NCBI GenBank assembly: GCA_020851615.1
Contig: JADZCL010000115.1
Span: forward strand, 1 to 12,523
Reading direction: 5' to 3'
Source: Rubrivivax sp.
GTDB taxonomy: Bacteria; Pseudomonadota; Gammaproteobacteria; Burkholderiales; Burkholderiaceae_C
DNA: 12,523 nucleotides
Shown: positions 1 to 7,543 of the stretch, piece after piece
How positions within the stretch are numbered: the stretch's first letter is position 1
Layout: each line of letters starts with the position of its first letter
Translations under genes and position numbers: made by a program
The notes under the pieces: generated by a model
Database searches by the model: none
Told to the model about the DNA's origin: nothing
The model's input: the letters and a program-made list of their open reading frames with translations, nothing else

Positions 1-1464
1 ATCACGAGCAATGGCGGCGGCAACTCGGCCTCGGTGACGGTCAACGAAGGCGTGAGCGCGGTAACGACAGTCGTCGCAACGGATGCCAACGGCGACTCCA
101 TCACCTACTCGATCAGCGGTGGGGCCGATGCGGGGCTGTTTGCGATCAACGCCACGACCGGGGCCTTGAGCTTCATCAGCGCCCCGGATTTCGAGGCACC
201 CGCGGATGGCAACCGCGACAACGTTTACGAGGTCACCGTCAGCGCCGGCGACAGCTCGCGCTCGGCGGCGCAAGCGCTGGCCGTGCGCGTGCTCGACGTG
301 AACGAGGCGCCGCACTCGCTGTCGCCGGCGACGGCGTTCGTGTTCGAGAACTCGGCCAGCGGCACACCGGTGACGACCTTCACGGCCCAGGATCCCGATC
401 GCCTTGAGCACCTGCGCTTCTCGCTGCCCGACAGCGCCGGCGGCCGGTTCGCGATCGACGGTGCCACGGGTGCCTTGCTCGTCGCCGACGGCAGCCGGAT
501 CGACTACGAGTCCGCAAGCGTCCACCATATCGTCGTGCGGGTCACCGACCAGGGCGGCCTGACACTGGAGCTGGCAGTCGCTGTCACGGTGGGCAACGTC
601 GACGAGGCCAAGCCACCCATCACCCCCCCGTTCGTGCCGCCCCTGCTGCCCGACCCCACGCAGCCCTCAGGCCCTGGCACGAACGGCACCGGGACGACGC
701 AGCCGCCCGGTGGCACAGGGCCAGGCGGAACGGGCCCAGGCGGGAGCTCTGCACCGACGGATTCCACGACGGGGTCGCAGGGCGGGGGATCCGCCGGCGC
801 TGGCGAAGGCGACCCAGACAAGCAGACAGGCTCCACGCAGACGCCTGCGGAGGGCTCGCCTGAGCGGGACAACGCAGCGCCCGACACCGCTGCACCGCCG
901 CGCTCCAACGAGCCTGAATCCGCGTTGCCAGCCCAGGCCCCGACGGTATCGTTCGCACTGCCTGGCATGGAGATCGGGGAGATCTCCTGGTCGCTGGTCG
1001 CATTTGAGCCGAGCCTGACGTCGCTCGACGGGCAGTTGCTCGCCCTGCGGCCGGGCACCGGGCAGTCCGCCTTCACCGGCCTGCGCCACGACGAGAAGCT
1101 GCAGATCCTGGCCACGCAGGAGCGCACGCCGGTCGAAGAAGTCGAGCAGACCCTTGCTGCCGCAGCCCGTGATCCGGTGCGTGTGGCGAGTGCCACCGTG
1201 ACTGCCGGTTTCGTCTGGTGGGTGACGCGCAGTGGCGGCTTGGTGACAACCATGCTGCTGGGCATTCCGGCCTGGCGCCACGTGGATCTGCTGCCGGTTC
1301 TCAGCGCCGCGCAAGCGCGCCACGAGGAAGACGCGGACGACGACGAGGATGGCGACAGCACACGCCCGGACTCCGACGACATGCCGTTCTCGGATTCCGA
1401 CATCAATCCGCTCTTCGAGCGCCACGCAGGCGCCGACGACTTCGATTCCACCTTGCAGCCATGA
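1..1464 (+). CDS. Cadherin-repeat surface protein, C-terminal part (5' end outside window)
   Basis: The reading frame is open from base 1, so the gene begins upstream; the GTG at 34 is an internal codon. Of the 487 visible residues, about 1-104 and 105-203 form two cadherin-like beta-sandwich repeats, each with a 'TGAL' strand turn, a DxE/DY...YxVxV strand and an ending close to DVN(E/D)AP. Residues 204-315 are a Pro/Gly/Thr/Ser linker that includes a GGTGP doublet. A globular stretch of about 80 residues follows, then one hydrophobic segment (about 400-425, Trp-Trp inside and one Arg) and a tail with runs of Asp/Glu to the end. Cadherin-like repeats in bacteria usually serve adhesion or matrix binding. 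No RTX nonapeptides or LPXTG-type signal are visible. The stop overlaps the next start (ATGA), so the protein is probably co-translated with a diguanylate cyclase. The adhesin role is inferred; the repeat identity is solid. Confidence 0.85.
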   Translation: MTSNGGGNSASVTVNEGVSAVTTVVATDANGDSITYSISGGADAGLFAINATTGALSFISAPDFEAPADGNRDNVYEVTVSAGDSSRSAAQALAVRVLDVNEAPHSLSPATAFVFENSASGTPVTTFTAQDPDRLEHLRFSLPDSAGGRFAIDGATGALLVADGSRIDYESASVHHIVVRVTDQGGLTLELAVAVTVGNVDEAKPPITPPFVPPLLPDPTQPSGPGTNGTGTTQPPGGTGPGGTGPGGSSAPTDSTTGSQGGGSAGAGEGDPDKQTGSTQTPAEGSPERDNAAPDTAAPPRSNEPESALPAQAPTVSFALPGMEIGEISWSLVAFEPSLTSLDGQLLALRPGTGQSAFTGLRHDEKLQILATQERTPVEEVEQTLAAAARDPVRVASATVTAGFVWWVTRSGGLVTTMLLGIPAWRHVDLLPVLSAAQARHEEDADDDEDGDSTRPDSDDMPFSDSDINPLFERHAGADDFDSTLQP

Positions 1465-3002
1465 GACGCGCCAGCCCGCTGACCCAGATGACCCTCGCGC
1501 TGGTGGCGCTGGCAGGGACGCTGATCCTGCTGGCCGACCTGTTCCTGGGCGTGCTGCCCGACCGCGCCGCCCAGCAACGCATGCTGCGCAAGAGCATCGG
1601 CGAGAACCTCGCCGTCCAGGTTGCCGAGCAGCTGCGCACGAGCGATGCGGCAACGATCGGGCGCTCGTTGGCGGCGATTGCCGAGCGCACGCCGGACCTG
1701 CGCTCGATCGGCCTGCGCCGCAGCCGCGATCAGGTGCTGCTGGCCCAGGCCGGCGAGCATGCCCGCCTGTGGGAGCCGATGACGGGCGCCGCCTCACGCG
1801 ACAACCAGATCCTGGTGCCGCTGACCAGCAGTGCGGGGCCGTGGGGCAGTCTCGAGCTCGGCTTCGCACCCGACGAGTCAAACCCCGTGCTGCGGCAGTT
1901 GCTGCAGCCGATGACCTTGCTGCTGATCTTCTTCTCGAGCGTGGGCACGCTGGTCTTCTGGCTCTACATGCGGCGCGCGTTGCAGCACCTGGACCCGGCC
2001 TCGGTGATTCCCGAGCGCGTGCAGGGCGCCTTCGACACGATGGCCGAGGGCGTCGTCGTCCTCGACGTGCGGGGCCGCGTGCTGCTGGCCAACCGGTCGT
2101 TCCGACTGCTGCACCAGGACGCGGCGGACCTGCGCAGTGGTGGCGCGCTCTCGACCCTGCCGTGGCTGGCCGCCAGCCTGCCCGCGGACCTGGCACAGCA
2201 TGCCTGGTCGCGCGCCCTCGCCGAGAAGGCGCCCAACGCCGGCAGCACGCTCGAGATCATGGACAGCGATGGGCAGCTGCGTCAGCTGGTCGTGAACGCG
2301 GCGCCGGTCACCGACAGCGGCAGGCGTGTGCGCGGCTGCCTGGTGACTTTCAGCGACGTGACGGAGCTGCACCGCGCCAACGCGGCCCTGCGCGACGCGC
2401 TGTCCGCACTCTCGGCGTCAAACGCCGAGATCGAGCGCAAGAACCGCGAGTTGCACGACCTGGCCACGCGCGACCCGCTTACCGGCTGCCTGAACCGGCG
2501 CGCGCTCGACGCCGCCATCGCCGGCCTGCGCGAAGGGGCCGGCACCGCTGCGGTGCAACTGGGCTGCATCATGGTCGACATCGACCACTTCAAGCGGGTC
2601 AACGACCAGCATGGCCACGCGGTGGGCGACCGCGTGATCCAGGAGGTGGCCAAGAAGCTGCACCAAGCGGCACGTGCGACCGATCTCGTCTGCCGCTTCG
2701 GCGGCGAGGAATTCTGCGTCGTCGTGCCCGGCGTCGGTGCCGCCGAGATGATGGCCTTCGCCGAACGCGTGCGCGAGCGCATCGAGCGCGAATGCGGGCC
2801 TGCCGTGCGTGAGGTCCAGGGCCTGCGCGTGACGGCAAGCATCGGCGTGGAGGTCGGGTCCATCGGCAGCACCGGCATTGCCCCGCTGATCGGGCGTGCC
2901 GACGAGGCCTTGTACGCAGCCAAGCGCAGCGGCCGCAACCGCGTCTGCCTCTTCACCGAGCGCGCACCCGCAAGCCCCGTCGCCGGAGCCGAACATGCCT
3001 GA
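1461..3002 (+). CDS. Membrane PAS-GGDEF diguanylate cyclase
   Basis: This 513-residue protein is predicted to make c-di-GMP from two GTP at the inner membrane. Order: membrane helix about 11-31, periplasmic segment 32-150, membrane helix 151-170, PAS domain about 187-305, a short coiled coil 305-335, then the GGDEF domain from about 338 (DPLTG..NRR). The active-site motif is GGEEF (414-418), preceded at the canonical distance by RATD (405-408), an intact product-inhibition I-site. The metal-binding DIDHFKxxND is also present. It should therefore be catalytically active and feedback-inhibited. The ATG at 1461 sits in an ATGA overlap with the stop of the cadherin-repeat gene; I see no clear Shine-Dalgarno sequence, so translational coupling is likely. 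Its own end overlaps the next gene by 8 bases. The periplasmic ligand is unknown. Confidence 0.93.
   Translation: MRRASPLTQMTLALVALAGTLILLADLFLGVLPDRAAQQRMLRKSIGENLAVQVAEQLRTSDAATIGRSLAAIAERTPDLRSIGLRRSRDQVLLAQAGEHARLWEPMTGAASRDNQILVPLTSSAGPWGSLELGFAPDESNPVLRQLLQPMTLLLIFFSSVGTLVFWLYMRRALQHLDPASVIPERVQGAFDTMAEGVVVLDVRGRVLLANRSFRLLHQDAADLRSGGALSTLPWLAASLPADLAQHAWSRALAEKAPNAGSTLEIMDSDGQLRQLVVNAAPVTDSGRRVRGCLVTFSDVTELHRANAALRDALSALSASNAEIERKNRELHDLATRDPLTGCLNRRALDAAIAGLREGAGTAAVQLGCIMVDIDHFKRVNDQHGHAVGDRVIQEVAKKLHQAARATDLVCRFGGEEFCVVVPGVGAAEMMAFAERVRERIERECGPAVREVQGLRVTASIGVEVGSIGSTGIAPLIGRADEALYAAKRSGRNRVCLFTERAPASPVAGAEHA
2985..2988 (+). promoter_or_regulatory. Ribosome binding site (GGAG) for the GGDEF-EAL gene
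   Basis: GGAG lies 6 bases before the ATG at 2995, inside the end of the upstream cyclase gene. It favours 2995 over the in-frame ATG at 2896, which would add 33 residues that are encoded entirely within the GGDEF domain of the preceding gene. Confidence 0.6.
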
Positions 3003-5019
3003 CCGCAACCGGTCGAAATCGACCCCCACCGTATCCGCCTCGACGTTTTCGGCGACCACGACGATCGAAGGCCCCTCCAGTGTCGCGGCCGAGCCGGTCG
3101 CCGCCGCCCCAGGCTCGCCGGCATTCGCGGCGACGCCTGCAGGCCGGCGGCTCTTCGCCGGTCTGCTGTGCCTGGCCGTGCTGCCGGCTGCCCTCTGGCT
3201 GGTCGCCGGGACCCTGCTCGCGCGCCAGGACGCCATGGGGGCGGTGTTTGGCACCGCGCATGCCTTGGAACGTCGCCTGGCGTCCGGGGCGCAGAGCGCA
3301 CCGACCGCGCCGCTGGCCGCGGCTGCGCTGGTGGCGCTGCCGGCGCCGCCAAAGGGCCAGCACATCGCGCTCACGAGCGGGCAGGGCACGGTCCTGGCCG
3401 GCCTGGGCGACGCCGCAGCCGCGCGTTGGCCATCGGTTGCCCTCTCGATACCGCTGCACGGCGCCACGGCACCCCTGCAGCTGCGCGCGCATGTCTCGCT
3501 GTGGCCGGTGTTCGCGGCGACGCTGCTGCTGTTCGGGGTCGGCGCTGCACTGGCCGGCCTGTTGTGGGCGCTGGTACGGCGCAGCGCCCTGGGCGCGCTG
3601 CGCAAGGTCGAGGGGCGGCTGCGCGTGATCGCCACGCGCGACCTGTTGACCGGCCTGCTCAACCGCGAGGGCCTGCGCCAGCGGCTGGGGCGCCGCCTGG
3701 CCGCCCGCCGCAACGGCAATCGGCGGCTGGGCGTGCTGCTGCTGGACGTGGACCGCTTCCGCCTCTTCAACGACAGCTTCGGCCAGCAGGCCGGCGACCT
3801 GCTGTTGCGTGCGGTGGCCCAGCGGCTGCGCGAGACGGCCGCGCGCGACATCGAGCTGGCGCGACTGGGCGACGACCAGTTTGCCGCCCTCGTCGGCCGC
3901 GTGGGCGACGCGCAGGCGCTGATCGTCCTTGCGCGCAACCTGCAGCGCGCCTTCGAAGCCCCGGTGCAGGCCGGTGCGCACGAGGCCACGGTCACGATGT
4001 CGATCGGCATTGCGCTGGGCGACGAGCACACCGAGGGCGTCGACGCCCTGCTGATGCATGCCGATGCCGCGCTGCGTGCGGCCAAGGCGCGCGGCGGGTC
4101 GCGCTACTGCGTGTACGAGAGCTCGATGCATACCGACGCCCCACGCCGGCTGGACATCGAACTGCGCCTGCGGCGCGCGCTGGCGGCACAGGAGTTCTTC
4201 CTCGTCTACCAGCCCATCGTCGACGCCAGCGGCACGCGTGCGGTCACCGTGGAGGCGCTGCTGCGCTGGGCCGATCCGCAGCACGGCGTCATCTCGCCGG
4301 CGGAGTTCGTGCCCGTGCTCGAGCAGACGGGGCTGATCGTGCAAGCCGGCTCCTGGGTGCTGCGCGAGGCCTGCACGCGCGCGCGCAACTGGCTCGCCAC
4401 GGGTCACCGCGAGCTGGTGCTTTCGGTCAACGTCTCGCCGCTGCAGTTCGCCGAGCCCGATTTCGTCGCCACCACGCTGCGCACCCTGACGGCCACCGGC
4501 TTTCCACCCACGCATTTGCAGCTCGAGCTGACCGAGGGCCTGCTGGTGGACCCCACGCCCGAGACGCTGCGCAAGATGGACGAACTGGTCGAGGCGGGCG
4601 TGCGCCTAGCGGTCGACGATTTCGGCATCGGCTACTCGTCGCTGGCCTACCTCAAGCGCTTCCGCCTGCACACCCTCAAGGTCGACCGCCTGTTCGTGCG
4701 CGACGTGGCGCAGTCGACCAGCGACGCGGCGATCGTGCGCGCCATCGCCGAACTCGGCCACGGGCTGGGCCTGCACGTCTGTGCCGAAGGCGTGGAGACG
4801 GTGGCGCAGTGGCACCGGCTGCGCCAGCTCGGCTGCGACTCGATGCAGGGTTTCCTCTTCGCCCGCCCGGCACCGGTGGACGAGGTGACGGCCATGCTGC
4901 AGCAGCGCGCCGCGGCAACCGCCCCGCCCGCGGTCGCGCCGCCGGCGCCGGACCTGACACGCACGCTCGCGCACGCACGGCCAGCAGACGCAGCCGCATT
5001 GAACGAACGCACCCGCTGA
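2995..5019 (+). CDS. Membrane GGDEF-EAL protein, probably a c-di-GMP phosphodiesterase
   Basis: The protein has 674 residues. It has a Ser/Thr/Ala-rich leader (1-50), a membrane helix (about 53-75), a periplasmic loop of about 95 residues, a second helix (about 170-195), a GGDEF domain (about 215-380) and an EAL domain (about 385-640). The cyclase motif is GDDQF (292-296) in place of GGDEF, and no RxxD I-site stands at the expected place, so synthesis is unlikely. The EAL domain keeps the catalytic landmarks: EALLRW (420-425), NVSPLQF, ELTEG, DDFGIGYSSL (from D541), LKVDR and AEGVET. It should hydrolyse c-di-GMP, and the degenerate GGDEF may bind GTP as a regulatory domain, as known for other composite proteins. 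It is embedded in the adhesin/cyclase run, so it likely opposes its neighbours. It differs from LapD-type receptors, which have a degenerate EAL. Confidence 0.92.
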   Translation: MPDRNRSKSTPTVSASTFSATTTIEGPSSVAAEPVAAAPGSPAFAATPAGRRLFAGLLCLAVLPAALWLVAGTLLARQDAMGAVFGTAHALERRLASGAQSAPTAPLAAAALVALPAPPKGQHIALTSGQGTVLAGLGDAAAARWPSVALSIPLHGATAPLQLRAHVSLWPVFAATLLLFGVGAALAGLLWALVRRSALGALRKVEGRLRVIATRDLLTGLLNREGLRQRLGRRLAARRNGNRRLGVLLLDVDRFRLFNDSFGQQAGDLLLRAVAQRLRETAARDIELARLGDDQFAALVGRVGDAQALIVLARNLQRAFEAPVQAGAHEATVTMSIGIALGDEHTEGVDALLMHADAALRAAKARGGSRYCVYESSMHTDAPRRLDIELRLRRALAAQEFFLVYQPIVDASGTRAVTVEALLRWADPQHGVISPAEFVPVLEQTGLIVQAGSWVLREACTRARNWLATGHRELVLSVNVSPLQFAEPDFVATTLRTLTATGFPPTHLQLELTEGLLVDPTPETLRKMDELVEAGVRLAVDDFGIGYSSLAYLKRFRLHTLKVDRLFVRDVAQSTSDAAIVRAIAELGHGLGLHVCAEGVETVAQWHRLRQLGCDSMQGFLFARPAPVDEVTAMLQQRAAATAPPAVAPPAPDLTRTLAHARPADAAALNERTR

Positions 5020-5020
5020 C

Positions 5021-5034
5021 GGCGCAGCGGCGCC
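5021..5034 (+). terminator. Small GC hairpin after the GGDEF-EAL stop codon
   Basis: GGCGC-AGCG-GCGCC forms a 5-bp perfect stem one base after the stop codon, within the 48-base gap before the next cyclase gene. No T-tract follows, so it is at best a weak or Rho-assisted attenuation point. In such GC-rich DNA a hairpin of this size may be chance. Confidence 0.2.
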
Positions 5035-5067
5035 CGCGCAACACGCCTTGGCGCGCCGACGACGACA

Positions 5068-6495
5068 ATGCGCGCCCTGATGCGTCGCACCCTCAGCCTG
5101 AGCCTTGCTGTATGGATCGGCCTGCTGGTGCTGGCCGCGCTGGTGCCGCTGCTGGGCTTGTCGCTGTGGGTGCTGCACGAACTGGTGGGCGAGCGCCAGG
5201 CCGACGAGCTGAAATCGCTGCGGCTGCGCGCGGCGGTCACCGCCGATGCACTGGCGGCCGACCTGCGCCAGCTCGAGCGCATGCATCGGCTGGTGACCAG
5301 CTCACCCGAAGCGCAACGCGGCGATTGGCCGGCCGTGCAGGCGCTGGCCGCGCGGGTGCAGGCACATGCCGACGGCATTCTGGCGTTCCGGATCGACGCC
5401 GGCCCGGCCCCGGCGCGGTCGCTGCAGTTGTCGCCCCTCATGCGCCGCGAGGGCGGCGCACTCTTGCAGGCCGAGATCACCGGCGCGATTGGCGGCGCGG
5501 GCACTGCCCCGCACATGCTGCGGATGGCCATCGATCCGGCCCTGGCCAGCCGGGCGCTGGCCGAGCAACGCTGGCCCGCCAGCTGGACGGCGGCCGTGGT
5601 CGACCAGGACATGCAGATCGTGGCCCGCTCGCGCGACGACGCGCGCCAGCGCGGGCAGCCGGTCACGGCCTCGCTGGCCACCGCCATCCGGCAAGCGCAA
5701 TCCGGCATCATCGAATCGCAGACGCGCGAGGGGGTGCCGGTGATCGGCGCGGTGGCGGCCGTTCCAGGCTGGCCCTGGCACGTGGCGGTGGGCATCCCGC
5801 AGGCCGACTTCGAGGCACAGTCCCGTGCGCCACTGTGGCCCCTGTTGCTGCTGGGCGGCGCGGTGCTGGGCCTGGCGCTGGCGGCCAGCTGGCTGATCGG
5901 GCGTCACCTGACGCGCCAGGCGCGCGACGCGGCCTGCGGTGAGGCAGCGCACTTTCACGTCCACGAGTTCCAGCAGATCGACGAGCGGCGCCGCCACTCC
6001 GCCAGCGCCTTGCTCGAGGCGCACCATGACGCGATCACCGGCCTGCCGGTGCGGCGGCTGTTCTTCGAGCAGCTGCGCGCTCTGCGCAGCGAACTGGCGG
6101 CATACACGGGGACCAATCTGGCGCTGTTGTTCGTCGACCTGGACGGCTTCAAGTTCATCAACGACCGTGACGGCCATGCCGCGGGCGACCAGCTGCTGGC
6201 ACGCGTTGCCAACGTGCTGCGCCAGCACACCCGCCAGGGCGACCTGCTCTGTCGGCTGGGCGGGGACGAATTCGTGCTCGTGCTGCCGGCACCTGATGGC
6301 GACGCACGCAGCGTCGCACAGACCGCCGGCGAGCGCATCGTCACCAGCGTGGGGGTGCTGTATCCGGGCCTGGGCTGCAGCATCGGCCTGACGGTGGGGA
6401 CGAGCGCCGATACCGCAGCGGACCTGCTGGCCCGTGCGGATGCGGCGATGTACCGCGCCAAGCAGATGGGCAAGGGCCGGGTGGTGGGCGACTGA
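5068..6495 (+). CDS. dCache-like sensor GGDEF diguanylate cyclase
   Basis: This 475-residue membrane diguanylate cyclase has a helix at about 9-37, a long periplasmic region (about 40-252), a second helix at about 254-278 and a GGDEF domain from about 315 to the end. The membrane-distal part resembles dCache sensors: a 'TAAVVDQDMQIVARSRD' strand followed by GQPV, then VPVIGAV..PGWPWHVAVGIP before the helix, the pattern typical of periplasmic small-molecule sensors. The active site is canonical GGDEF (398-402), with RQGD at the I-site distance and VDLDGFKFIND for metal binding. There is no obvious full HAMP; the linker after helix 2 is about 40 residues. The start is uncertain: ATG at 5068 or the in-frame ATG at 5080, neither with a clear Shine-Dalgarno. 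It lies 48 bases after the phosphodiesterase gene, probably in the same transcription unit. Confidence 0.92.
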   Translation: MRALMRRTLSLSLAVWIGLLVLAALVPLLGLSLWVLHELVGERQADELKSLRLRAAVTADALAADLRQLERMHRLVTSSPEAQRGDWPAVQALAARVQAHADGILAFRIDAGPAPARSLQLSPLMRREGGALLQAEITGAIGGAGTAPHMLRMAIDPALASRALAEQRWPASWTAAVVDQDMQIVARSRDDARQRGQPVTASLATAIRQAQSGIIESQTREGVPVIGAVAAVPGWPWHVAVGIPQADFEAQSRAPLWPLLLLGGAVLGLALAASWLIGRHLTRQARDAACGEAAHFHVHEFQQIDERRRHSASALLEAHHDAITGLPVRRLFFEQLRALRSELAAYTGTNLALLFVDLDGFKFINDRDGHAAGDQLLARVANVLRQHTRQGDLLCRLGGDEFVLVLPAPDGDARSVAQTAGERIVTSVGVLYPGLGCSIGLTVGTSADTAADLLARADAAMYRAKQMGKGRVVGD

Positions 6496-6546
6496 GCAGG
6501 CCGCTGCGCGGTGCGAGGCAGAATCGACGCCGCCTTCCCGTTCAAT

Positions 6547-6550
6547 GGAG
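6547..6550 (+). promoter_or_regulatory. Ribosome binding site (GGAG) for the Bug/TctC gene
   Basis: GGAG lies 6 bases before the ATG at 6557. It decides between this start and the in-frame ATG at 6545, which overlaps the GGAG itself and would add only four residues ahead of a normal signal peptide. Confidence 0.6.
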
Positions 6551-6556
6551 ATCTGC

Positions 6557-7543
6557 ATGCGCCTGCCCCCTTCCCGCCTCCGTCGTCGCCTGTCCCTGCT
6601 GGCTTGCGGCCTGGCTGCGGCCTCCATCGTTGCGCCCGCCCAGGCGCAGGGCACGTGGCCGACCCGGACCGTGCGGCTGCTGGTGGGCTTTCCGGCCGGT
6701 TCGACGCCGGACCTCTCGGCACGCATCCTGGCCGAGGGGCTGGCCAAGCGCCTGGGCCAGTCGGTGGTGGTCGAGAACAAGCCCGGCGCCAGCGGCAACA
6801 TTGCCGCCGACCAGGTCGCCAAGGCCACCGACGACCACACGCTGGGGGTGGTCATCAACGGCAACCTGACTTCAGCCAAGCAACTCAACCCCAGGCTGCC
6901 CTACGACCCGGCCAAGGACTTCAGCCTGCTCTCGCTGCTGACCACGGCGCCGCTGGTGCTGGTGACGCCGCCTGACCTGCCCACCGGCGCGGCCTTCTTC
7001 CTGGCCGCACGCAACGCGGGCAACAAGTGGAGCTACGGCTCGGTGGGCATCGGCTCGGTCGGCCATCTGGGCACGGAGTATCTGAAGATGCGCGCGGGCA
7101 ACTTCGACGCCGTGCACGTGCCCTACAACGGCAACCCGGCCGTCATCACAGCCCTGATCCAGGGTCAGATCCAGATGGCGCTGGTGCCTCCGGGCCTGGC
7201 GCTGCCGCAGGTGAAGGCCGGCAAGCTGCACGCCGTCGGCCTGAGCGGCGGGCGCAGCACGTTGGCGCCCGACACCCCCTCGCTGCGCGAGGCGGGCATC
7301 AGCAATTTCGAGCTCGAGGTCTGGACGGCCCTCGTCGGCCCCGCGCGCCTGAGCAAGGCCGCACAAGACCGTCTGGCGCAGGAGGTGCCCGCCCTGCTGC
7401 GCGACAACGACGTGCGCCAGAAACTCTTCGCCGCCGGCTGGCAGGCGCAGGGCACCGCGCCCGAGGCCTTGCGCCTGCGCGTGAAGAACGAGGCGGCGAT
7501 CCTCGGCGGCATCATCGCCATGCGCGGCATCAAGAACCAGTGA
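6557..7543 (+). CDS. Bug/TctC-family periplasmic solute-binding protein
   Basis: This 328-residue secreted protein has an Arg-rich N-terminus, a hydrophobic core and an AQA cleavage site near residue 30, an apparent Sec signal peptide. The mature part begins with the family signature WPTRTVRLLVGFPAGSTPD and continues with LGQSVVVENKPGASGNIAA, an F..VPYNG segment and a GLALPQVKAGKLHAVGLSG segment. All are typical of the Bordetella uptake gene (Bug)/TctC family, which binds carboxylates in the periplasm and is hugely expanded in Burkholderiales. No TctA or TctB membrane partners are in the window, so it is either an orphan receptor or serves a distant transporter. The ligand cannot be read from the sequence. 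The start is set by the GGAG at 6547. Its stop overlaps the GTG of the next gene, a FAD oxidoreductase, suggesting both act on the same compound or pathway. Confidence 0.93.
   Translation: MRLPPSRLRRRLSLLACGLAAASIVAPAQAQGTWPTRTVRLLVGFPAGSTPDLSARILAEGLAKRLGQSVVVENKPGASGNIAADQVAKATDDHTLGVVINGNLTSAKQLNPRLPYDPAKDFSLLSLLTTAPLVLVTPPDLPTGAAFFLAARNAGNKWSYGSVGIGSVGHLGTEYLKMRAGNFDAVHVPYNGNPAVITALIQGQIQMALVPPGLALPQVKAGKLHAVGLSGGRSTLAPDTPSLREAGISNFELEVWTALVGPARLSKAAQDRLAQEVPALLRDNDVRQKLFAAGWQAQGTAPEALRLRVKNEAAILGGIIAMRGIKNQ

Noticed and set aside
709..738. 15-base imperfect direct repeat (GGTGP twice)
   Set aside because: It is part of the Pro/Gly linker of the cadherin-repeat protein and too short to be an independent repeat element.
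2418..4085. 555-codon - strand open frame antisense to two cyclase genes
   Set aside because: Low-complexity Arg/Ser/Ala translation opposite conserved GGDEF domains; no start signal or domain.
2995..5019. GGDEF-EAL protein as a LapD-like c-di-GMP receptor of an adhesin system
   Set aside because: LapD needs a degenerate EAL and a large periplasmic module; here the EAL is catalytically intact and the periplasmic part is only about 95 residues.
3168..5942. Very long open frame (924 codons) on the + strand in a second frame
   Set aside because: It runs across the GGDEF-EAL gene, the gap and much of the next cyclase in another frame, is rich in Arg/Ala/Gly/Pro and shows no domain; it is a product of high GC.
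6519..6524. CAGAAT as a -10 promoter element upstream of the Bug gene
   Set aside because: No acceptable -35 at 16-18 bases (the sequence there is like GCAGGC); too weak to list.
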